This document shows, one piece after another, positions 1-5,179 of a stretch of DNA of 8,609 nucleotides. Source of the DNA: an uncultured Synergistia bacterium (GTDB taxonomy: Bacteria; Eremiobacterota; SpSt-956; JAKJGF01); the NCBI GenBank assembly GCA_937888925.1, contig CALARM010001214.1:1-8609 (forward strand), in the 5' to 3' direction. Every line of letters begins with the position of its first letter. Within the stretch, counting starts at the first letter, position 1. Under the pieces are notes generated by a model. It saw only the letters and a program-made list of their open reading frames with translations. It was not told the DNA's origin and did no database searches. The position numbers and the translations under genes are program-made.

Positions 1-280
1 AAAGTCTTGTCACAGGATTTATGGTGAAATTCAATAGATTACCTGCCTGAACCGGGTTTTCTATGTGATAGGTAAACTGTCCCTGAAGTGTTGCTAACTG
101 GAAATTATTTGTAGTCTCGTTGAATACAAAGTTCGCATCTATGCTTGTAGTCGGTATTACAACTATCTGGGTGTTGTATTTTAAATAAAAAAATGCCAGT
201 CCCTTTCCCTGTTTTACTATTTTTCCGGAACTGTATTTGATTATATATTCTGCCGGCTGAGCTTTGAAATAACCTAACAT
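1..280 (-). CDS. SPFH/band-7 domain protein, partial (N-terminal part only)
   Basis: This is the first 93 codons of a gene that runs off the left edge of the window. It reads MLGYFKAQPAEYIIKYSSGK and continues through GLAFFYLKYNTQIVVIP, SIDANFVFNETTNNFQ and QGQFTYHIENP. This is the pattern of the N-terminal SPFH (stomatin/prohibitin/flotillin/HflK) domain in bacterial band-7 proteins that lack a long leading membrane helix. Family members form membrane-associated oligomeric scaffolds; this one's partner is unknown. The ATG at 278-280 follows an AGGTGA Shine-Dalgarno with 6 bases between them. The gene lies 114 bases downstream of the kinase gene on the same strand but has its own strong promoter (355-383), so it need not depend on read-through. 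The C-terminal half is outside the window, so accessory domains cannot be judged. Confidence 0.8.
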   Translation of the reverse strand, partial: MLGYFKAQPAEYIIKYSSGKIVKQGKGLAFFYLKYNTQIVVIPTTSIDANFVFNETTNNFQLATLQGQFTYHIENPVQAGNLLNFTINPVTRL

Positions 281-318
281 GTTTTTCACCTGCTTTTATA
301 TTATTTTATATAGTGTTT

Positions 319-353
319 TTTTTACGCTAATTTTAACGTAATTTTTACACTAA
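319..353 (-). repeat. Three tandem 11-12 bp motifs at the SPFH transcription start
   Basis: Three adjacent units are visible, written on the plus strand: TTTTTACGCTAA (319-330), TTTTAACGTAA (331-341) and TTTTTACACTAA (342-353). They begin just downstream of the -10 box and continue into the leader, a position where a repressor would block initiation. They could be a multi-copy operator. They could also be chance similarity in very AT-rich DNA. Confidence 0.45.
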
Positions 354-354
354 T

Positions 355-383
355 ATAATAACATAAAAGAATATATCTGTCAA
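355..383 (-). promoter_or_regulatory. Sigma-70-type promoter of the SPFH gene
   Basis: On the minus strand, TTGACA (378-383) and TATTAT (355-360) are separated by exactly 17 bases. Transcription would start near 348, leaving a leader of about 68 bases before the SPFH start codon. The promoter begins only 11 bases past the kinase stop codon. It is the best-matching promoter in the minus-strand block. Confidence 0.7.
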
Positions 384-394
384 GGATGAGTAAA

Positions 395-1867
395 TTATTC
401 TTTTGTTTTCAATCCCTGTCCCGGTGTGTACTGGGGCCAGCCTGTTTTCAGCCCTGCATATTCATGTGCATCGGGATGATTACACCAGATCGTGAAGTTA
501 TCGGGAGTTTCTGCTCTTGTATAAAGATAGCCTGTTTTTCCACTTGAAGCCGGACAGATGGGAATAGTTTTCATATACGCTCCTCCTGGTTGTGACCTGG
601 TGAGATAACAGAGGTCATGAGGATAATCGCCTGTATTATCTGTAGCATACATCTCCAGGGCAGTGGCAATATTTTTTAGATTTGATTCGCATGCCGCAAG
701 TTGCCGATGCTTTTTGCCTGATGAAGCTGATAAAAAAGTCATTAAAAAAGGCAGGGTAAACATAAGAATTATAGCGAGAACTACAACGATAAGGTTGTTA
801 TATCCGTATTTTTTACCTGTAATTTCGGATAGAAGCATGGTACCCAGTTTGTAAAGTATAAAGGCAATAACGTAAAAAATAAAAAAAGCTATAATCAGAC
901 CTATTATAAATGGTGTTGCCTGACCTCCGCTAAACAGTATAGTAAATAAAATTGCCACTACTATAATAATTCCAGCTACGGTACTGATATTAAGGTTAGA
1001 ACCCTGTTGACCAGGCACGGGAGTATTTGAGTTGTAATATGATTCACTGTAAGATTCTGCCACACCCAGATATTTCCGAAGCTCTTCTCTGAATTCGTCC
1101 ATATTTATATAGCGTTTTAAAGGATTAAGCTGTATGGCTCTGGTAATGATTCGTTCCAGTTCCGGCGTTATGGATGAATTTAAGGATTTCATGGGAGGAA
1201 AAGTAAACAGTTGTACCGTGGGATCATATTTCGTAAGCATCTGAAACAGTATTACTCCCAGGCCGAATACATCTGTCTGGATGCCTGTCTGTCCTCTTCC
1301 CTTATACTGTTCCGGTGCCGCATAGCCCGGGGAGCCACATCTGAAGGTATCTGTAATTTTATCGGGATTAAAAAATCTTGCTATACCGAAGTCTACAAGT
1401 TTTACCTTTCCTGACGGTGTTATAATAATATTGGCCGGTTTTAAGTCTCTGTATATGACAGGTGCATGAAAAGAATTGTGGAGATAATCTATAATACCTG
1501 CAATTTCTATGGCCCATTTTATTGCTTTATATTCTTCCAGAGGGCCTGGAGAAGAATTTATTATTTCTTCAAGGGTCTGGCCTTCTATATAATCCATTGA
1601 GATATAATCACGGCCATTCTGACTGAATACACCGTACGTTTTTGGAAGGCCCGGATGGTCGAATTTTGCCATGAATTCCGCTTCACGGAAGAAGATTTCT
1701 CTCGTAGTTTCATCGTCAAAACCTGTGCCTTCTGCAAACATAAGTTCTTTTACGACAAATTTTTTGCAGTCTCTGTCTACAAGATAGACATTTCCCATGC
1801 CTCCTTTACCCAGGATTTTTTCTACTCTGTACATGTAGTTAAGTATAGTTCCAGGTTTTAAAGACAA
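395..1867 (-). CDS. Membrane Ser/Thr protein kinase (Hanks/PknB type) with C-terminal pilin-like domain
   Basis: The protein has 490 residues. The kinase domain (about 13-267) has the glycine loop GKGGMGNVYLV (20-30), ATP-binding Lys40, a likely helix-C Glu62, the catalytic loop YRDLKPAN (139-146, Asp141 and Asn146), DFG (159-161) and GSPGYAAPE (178-186). It therefore looks catalytically competent, with Tyr in place of the usual His of HRD. After a Ser/Asn/Pro/Gln-rich linker come three hydrophobic segments, about 294-314, 319-344 and 357-381. The tail (about 387-490) carries ACESNLKNIATALEMYATDN and paired cysteines. It resembles the globular part of type IV pilin-like proteins. The start codon is TTG, chosen because GGGGAGG lies 7 bases upstream and no ATG is better placed. 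The gene lies 30 bases after bshA and is probably co-transcribed with it. The kinase's substrates are unknown. The kinase call is firm; the pilin-like call is from motif resemblance. Confidence 0.92.
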   Translation of the reverse strand: MSLKPGTILNYMYRVEKILGKGGMGNVYLVDRDCKKFVVKELMFAEGTGFDDETTREIFFREAEFMAKFDHPGLPKTYGVFSQNGRDYISMDYIEGQTLEEIINSSPGPLEEYKAIKWAIEIAGIIDYLHNSFHAPVIYRDLKPANIIITPSGKVKLVDFGIARFFNPDKITDTFRCGSPGYAAPEQYKGRGQTGIQTDVFGLGVILFQMLTKYDPTVQLFTFPPMKSLNSSITPELERIITRAIQLNPLKRYINMDEFREELRKYLGVAESYSESYYNSNTPVPGQQGSNLNISTVAGIIIVVAILFTILFSGGQATPFIIGLIIAFFIFYVIAFILYKLGTMLLSEITGKKYGYNNLIVVVLAIILMFTLPFLMTFLSASSGKKHRQLAACESNLKNIATALEMYATDNTGDYPHDLCYLTRSQPGGAYMKTIPICPASSGKTGYLYTRAETPDNFTIWCNHPDAHEYAGLKTGWPQYTPGQGLKTKE

Positions 1868-1882
1868 TGATAAGCCTCCCCT
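1865..1882 (-). promoter_or_regulatory. Ribosome binding site and TTG start of the kinase gene
   Basis: The minus strand reads GGGGAGG, then CTTATCA, then TTG. The strong Shine-Dalgarno and the 7-base spacing decide for the unusual TTG initiator. It lies within the 30-base gap after bshA, which shows no promoter of its own. Confidence 0.7.
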
Positions 1883-1897
1883 GTTGTTGAAATTTTG

Positions 1898-3025
1898 TTA
1901 CTCCTGCATCAAAACTCTTTCATAAAGTTTTTCGTACTGTCCGACTATATCTTCTGTATGGAATTTTTCTCTTGCCCGTTTTCTTGCTGCTTCACTCATG
2001 TTTTTATATAATTCTTTATCTGTAAGTATTTTAAGTCCGTATTTTCCCATGGCTTCTGTGTCACCAGGGGGTGCCAGATAGCCTGTTACGCCATGTTCAA
2101 CCACTTCGGGAATACCTCCTACATCACTTGCCACAACAGGCACACCTGTAGACATGCCTTCCAGTATTACAAGTCCGAAGCTTTCTGTCTGAGAAGGAAG
2201 GAGCATGAGGTTTGCCGCATTGATTACCGGAACAATATTTTTAATTACTCCCATAAAATGAACATCTTTTTTCATTCCCAGTTCCTGTGCAAGATCAGAT
2301 GCCCTGGTTTTGTCAGGGCCGTCACCTACCATCAACAGAGTGGCAGGTATTTCTTTCCATATGTGATAGAAGGCTTTGATTACATCTTCTATGCGTTTTA
2401 CGGGACGGAAATTTGAAATATGTACGACTACTGCTTTGCCGCAGCAACAGAAAGGAGCAATACATCTCGGAAGAGGCATCTGCCCCGTACCTGTATCGAA
2501 GAAATTATAAATAACTTCAACCCTGCTGCAATCTACATCAAAATGACGGCATACTTCTTTTTTCAGGAACTGTGATACTGCTGTCACTGCATCGGAATTT
2601 TCTATTGCATAATTTGTTATTGGTCTGAAAGAGGCATTGTTCCCTACGAGTGTTATGTCTGTCCCGTGAAGGGTTGTTATAACTTTAAGAGATTTTTCTT
2701 TTTTTAAAATATCCCTTGCCAGAATGGCTGCAATGGAATGGGGAATAGCGTAATGAACATGCATTATGGAAATATCTTTTTCCTTTACTACTTCCACCAT
2801 TTTGCTCGCCAGCGCCAGTGTATAGGGAAAATATTTCATAAGCGGATACTGGTCTACCGTTACTTCATAATAGGATACATTATCATTTATTTCATCCAGT
2901 CTGAACGGGAGATCATAACTGATCATTGACACGTCATGCCCCCGTCTGCCCAGGGCTTTGGCCAGTTCTGTCGCTACTACTCCGCTTCCTCCATGGGTGG
3001 GGTAACAGTTAATTCCTATATTCAT
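1898..3025 (-). CDS. bshA: BshA, N-acetyl-alpha-D-glucosaminyl L-malate synthase (bacillithiol step 1)
   Basis: The 375-residue GT4-family, GT-B-fold glycosyltransferase has the length usual for BshA. BshA transfers GlcNAc from UDP-GlcNAc to L-malate in the cytoplasm. Diagnostic N-terminal stretches are CYPTHGGSGVVATELA (7-22), VHYAIPHSIAA (90-100) and TTLHGTDITLVG (117-128). The C-terminal domain has HISNFRPVKR (202-211), VGDGP (233-237) and the nucleotide-sugar motif ESFGLVILEGMSTGVPVVAS (281-300), with Glu281 and Glu289 of the E-x7-E pair. An odd cysteine cluster, CIAPFCCCG (Cys188, 193, 194, 195), sits in the segment linking the two domains. The ATG follows AGGAG by 8 bases. The gene is 82 bases after the TPR gene, and that gap contains a good promoter, so bshA may be expressed alone as well as from the cluster. 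Confidence 0.93.
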   Translation of the reverse strand: MNIGINCYPTHGGSGVVATELAKALGRRGHDVSMISYDLPFRLDEINDNVSYYEVTVDQYPLMKYFPYTLALASKMVEVVKEKDISIMHVHYAIPHSIAAILARDILKKEKSLKVITTLHGTDITLVGNNASFRPITNYAIENSDAVTAVSQFLKKEVCRHFDVDCSRVEVIYNFFDTGTGQMPLPRCIAPFCCCGKAVVVHISNFRPVKRIEDVIKAFYHIWKEIPATLLMVGDGPDKTRASDLAQELGMKKDVHFMGVIKNIVPVINAANLMLLPSQTESFGLVILEGMSTGVPVVASDVGGIPEVVEHGVTGYLAPPGDTEAMGKYGLKILTDKELYKNMSEAARKRAREKFHTEDIVGQYEKLYERVLMQE

Positions 3026-3061
3026 TTTATCATCTCCTGACCTGAATTTGCATTATCTATT

Positions 3062-3089
3062 ATTATACCCTATATCAGGTCTATTTCAA
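3062..3089 (-). promoter_or_regulatory. Internal promoter for bshA
   Basis: On the minus strand, TTGAAA (3084-3089) and TATAAT (3062-3067) are separated by 16 bases. It lies in the 82-base gap after the TPR gene and would give a leader of about 30 bases. A 7-bp inverted repeat, GACCTGA (3039-3045) and TCAGGTC (3075-3081) on the plus strand, brackets the -10 box and could be an operator pair. Confidence 0.55.
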
Positions 3090-3107
3090 GATAGTTTTTA
3101 TGAACTA

Positions 3108-4163
3108 TTATCCAAGTTTGAGACTTTTGACCAGTTCTATGGCTTTTTTTATGTCGTCATTATCAGGGTCATTCTTCACTGCTTCTTTATAGCATTTCAT
3201 AGCTTCCCCATATTCTTTCAGGTAATACAGAATTTCTCCCCTGTTAAACCATGCAGCACTATCTTCAGCGTTTATTTTCAGGATTTTATCGAAACATTCT
3301 ATTGCTTCCTTATGTTTCCCTGAAGAGCTCATGGTAATTCCCATACTGTTCAATATATCAGTATCTTCGGGCTTTATTTTCATGGCTTCATCGAAACATT
3401 CGATTGCTTCTTCATATTTTCCCATAGAGCTCAGGGTAATTCCCATGCTGTTCAATGTATCAGTATCTTCGGGGTTTATTTTCAGGGCTTTATCGAAACA
3501 TTCGATTGCTTCTTCATATTTCCCCATAGAGCTCAGGGTATTTCCCTTGCTGTTCAATATATCTGTATCTTCAGAGTTCAGCTTCAGGGCTTTATCGAAA
3601 TATTCAATTGCTTCTTCATATTTTCCTGAATAGCTCATGGTAGTTCCCTTGCCGTACCATGCATTATGATCCTCAGGGTTTAGTTTCAGGGCTTTATCAA
3701 AACATTCCATAGCTTCCTCATATTTTCTTAAATAGCTCAGGCTATTTCCTATACCGCTCCATGCATCACCATTGGTATCGTTACTTTCAGAGTTTAGCTT
3801 CAGTGCTTCATTAAAACATTTTATTGCTTCTTCGTGTTTTCTCTGTGAAGCCAGGCAATCTCCCTTTGCTACCAGTGTATCAGCATAATCGGAAAGACAT
3901 GGATCTGTAAATGGGTCTCCGTATGGGAAACGCTTTTTGCCTGATTGAAATATCATATAGAGGTTTATGGCTTTATCAAAACATTCTATTGCTTTCTCAT
4001 ATTCTTTCATCTCCAGAAGACATGTTCCCTTGCTGCTCCAAGCATAGGTATATGTGGGGTCCAGTTTTATTGCTTTATCAAAACACTTTATTCCTTTCTC
4101 ATATTCTTCATCTGCATATAACTCTATTCCTTTTTTAAGTAAACTGTTTAGTTTTTTAAACAT
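3108..4163 (-). CDS. TPR-repeat protein embedded in the bacillithiol cluster
   Basis: The 351-residue protein is made almost wholly of tetratricopeptide repeats. About nine units can be seen: roughly 5-37, 39-68, 93-126, 134-165, 167-200, 201-234, 235-268, 269-302 and 303-336. The typical unit reads KYEEAIECFDKALKINPEDT, with the Gly, Ala and Pro positions of the TPR consensus kept. There is no signal peptide or membrane segment, so it is probably a cytoplasmic binding scaffold. Residues about 69-92 (FQSGKKRFPYGDPFTDP) form an insertion that breaks the 34-residue rhythm. The middle units are nearly identical in DNA (see the 102-bp repeat). The ATG follows AAGGAG with 8 bases between. It starts 23 bases after bshB1 and precedes bshA, so co-transcription with bacillithiol genes is likely. 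No function can be assigned from sequence; helping to assemble or regulate the Bsh enzymes is conjecture. Confidence 0.88.
   Translation of the reverse strand: MFKKLNSLLKKGIELYADEEYEKGIKCFDKAIKLDPTYTYAWSSKGTCLLEMKEYEKAIECFDKAINLYMIFQSGKKRFPYGDPFTDPCLSDYADTLVAKGDCLASQRKHEEAIKCFNEALKLNSESNDTNGDAWSGIGNSLSYLRKYEEAMECFDKALKLNPEDHNAWYGKGTTMSYSGKYEEAIEYFDKALKLNSEDTDILNSKGNTLSSMGKYEEAIECFDKALKINPEDTDTLNSMGITLSSMGKYEEAIECFDEAMKIKPEDTDILNSMGITMSSSGKHKEAIECFDKILKINAEDSAAWFNRGEILYYLKEYGEAMKCYKEAVKNDPDNDDIKKAIELVKSLKLG
3350..3655. repeat. Three tandem 102-bp units inside the TPR gene
   Basis: Units lie at 3350-3451, 3452-3553 and 3554-3655. Each is exactly 102 bp, one 34-residue TPR. Aligned by eye, the first two differ at 7 of 102 positions; the third is more diverged. 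Because synonymous positions are also kept, recent in-frame duplication is likely and repeat number could vary between strains. Confidence 0.85.
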
Positions 4164-4186
4164 TTAATACACTCCTTCAGGATCAT

Positions 4187-4885
4187 CTATAGAGAATGAA
4201 ACTTCAATTCTGTAAAATCATCTACTTCCATATGGGCTCTTATAAAGAAAGGTTCACCGTATTTTTTACCTATGAGTGCACCGTAGTGCTTGTTTCTGTT
4301 TAAAATCTTCCACTGATGTTCTTTAGAGGTAAGTCTTGTCTGAGGATATGAAGTGTCATCCGGTTTAAGCTGTGTTTCATAGGCGTATATTGCCCTTATC
4401 TTCTGTTCAAATTGTTCTGTAATATCTACTATAAAGGTTGGTTTGAATTCAACCCATCCCAGGTAATAAATTATCTTTGTAGGTCTGTGATAATCCTGTC
4501 CCGTATCAATTCTTGCCAGTCCTGCAAGAAAGGTAGACTCATAAACCAGTTGTGATGTATTGTAGTGATCGGGGTGTCTGTCTCTGTAATAATGAACCAT
4601 AATAATATCAGGCTTATATTTTCTGATAGCCTTTATTACTTTGAGTTTGTTTTCTTTAGTGGAAGAAATAAATCCGTCTTCAAGACAGAGATTTTCTCTT
4701 CCGTCTATGCCCATAATCTGGCTTGCAGCAGCGCATTCCTTTTCCCTTGTTTCCACAGTTCCTCTTGTTCCGAGTTCTCCTTTTACCATATCACAGCATA
4801 TTACCCTGTGACCCTGCTGTTTTAATTTTATAAGAGTTCCTGCACAGGTCATTTCTATATCATCAGGATGGGCACCGAAGGCCAT
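4187..4885 (-). CDS. bshB1: BshB1, GlcNAc-malate deacetylase (bacillithiol step 2)
   Basis: This is a PIG-L/LmbE-type zinc deacetylase. It removes acetyl from GlcNAc-malate to give GlcN-malate in the cytoplasm. Counting from the ATG at 4885 (232 residues), the zinc motif is AHPDD (5-9; His6 and Asp9 as ligands, Asp8 as general base) and HPDH (104-107; His107 as third ligand). The stretch VKGELGTRGT (34-43) is typical of BshB1, and the length fits that subfamily. Starting at this ATG would cut off half of the first beta strand and leaves the Shine-Dalgarno 25 bases away. The real start is probably the in-frame ATT at 4904-4906 or ACG at 4901-4903, adding 6-7 residues (TQKQTI before MAFGAHPDD). 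The gene lies about 270-290 bases after bshC and 23 bases before the TPR gene. Genome-wide context would be needed to exclude another PIG-L deacetylase role, but flanking by bshA and bshC makes this call strong. Confidence 0.9.
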   Translation of the reverse strand: MAFGAHPDDIEMTCAGTLIKLKQQGHRVICCDMVKGELGTRGTVETREKECAAASQIMGIDGRENLCLEDGFISSTKENKLKVIKAIRKYKPDIIMVHYYRDRHPDHYNTSQLVYESTFLAGLARIDTGQDYHRPTKIIYYLGWVEFKPTFIVDITEQFEQKIRAIYAYETQLKPDDTSYPQTRLTSKEHQWKILNRNKHYGALIGKKYGEPFFIRAHMEVDDFTELKFHSL

Positions 4886-4900
4886 AATGGTTTGTTTTTG

Positions 4901-4920
4901 CGTAATAATTCCTCCTTTTT
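4901..4920 (-). promoter_or_regulatory. Shine-Dalgarno and probable non-ATG start region of bshB1
   Basis: The minus strand reads AAAAAGGAGG (4911-4920), then AATT, then ATT (4904-4906), ACG (4901-4903) and an open frame into MAFGAHPDD. From GGAGG, ATT is 4 bases away, ACG is 7, and the first ATG is 25. No ATG, GTG or TTG lies in frame between the upstream TGA stop and this ATG. Start at ATT or ACG is therefore the best explanation, unless the base call is wrong. Confidence 0.55.
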
Positions 4921-4923
4921 TTT

Positions 4924-5000
4924 CAGTGACCAGTGAGCAGTGACCAGTGAGCAGTGATCAGTGAGCAGTGATCAGTGACCAGTGACCAGTGATCAGTGAC
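4924..5000. repeat. Eleven tandem heptamers CAGTGAN
   Basis: Eleven back-to-back 7-bp units carry an invariant CAGTGA. Only the seventh base varies, in the order C, G, C, G, T, G, T, C, C, T, C. The array degrades into CGGTAAT and CGGTGAA beyond 5000. It ends 9 bases from the bshB1 Shine-Dalgarno box, so it is transcribed as part of the bshB1 leader. It is too short and too uniform to be CRISPR. Confidence 0.9.
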
Positions 5001-5068
5001 CGGTAATGACCGGTGAATAGTAATTTATACATTTACTGAGGTAAGCATAAATAATACATATATGCTCT

Positions 5069-5096
5069 CGTGACGCATAACGGGTGACGCGTCAGG
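5069..5096. repeat. Second, degenerate heptamer group (CGTGACG type)
   Basis: Four 7-bp steps can be read: CGTGACG, CATAACG, GGTGACG and CGTCAGG. They include the palindrome TGACGCGTCA (5085-5094). They share the GTGAC core with the neighbouring heptamer arrays and look like a decayed member of the same repeat class. Confidence 0.5.
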
Positions 5097-5130
5097 GAGA
5101 AAAGTGCTTATTAACTGCTTATGCTCATGT

Positions 5131-5179
5131 CAGTAACTGATAACTGGTAACTGATAACTGGTCACTGAACACTGTTCTT
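5131..5179. repeat. Heptamer array in inverted orientation next to the bshC stop
   Basis: The units on the plus strand are CAGTAAC, TGATAAC, TGGTAAC, TGATAAC, TGGTCAC, TGAACAC and TGTTCTT. Read on the minus strand they become CAGTKAN-type units, the reverse of the array at 4924-5000. For example CTGGTCACTG (5157-5166) is the exact complement of CAGTGACCAG in that array. The array touches the TGA stop of bshC. The two arms could pair in the bshC-bshB1 transcript or act as a weak terminator. Confidence 0.75.

Noticed and set aside
2093..2416. Plus-strand open frame of 107 codons antisense to bshA
   Set aside because: bshA has unmistakable family motifs on the other strand, and this frame has no recognisable domain or ribosome site.
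3090..3110. Terminator after the TPR gene (ATAGTT/AACTAT hairpin)
   Set aside because: The stem is six mostly A-T pairs with no T-run, too weak to claim as a terminator.
3331..3633. Plus-strand open frame of 100 codons antisense to the TPR gene
   Set aside because: It mirrors the 102-bp repeats of the real gene, has no ribosome site, and its repeated sequence is explained by the opposite strand.
4924..5179. CRISPR array or insertion-sequence ends
   Set aside because: The units are 7 bp with no unique spacers, and there is no transposase, target duplication or cas gene in the window.
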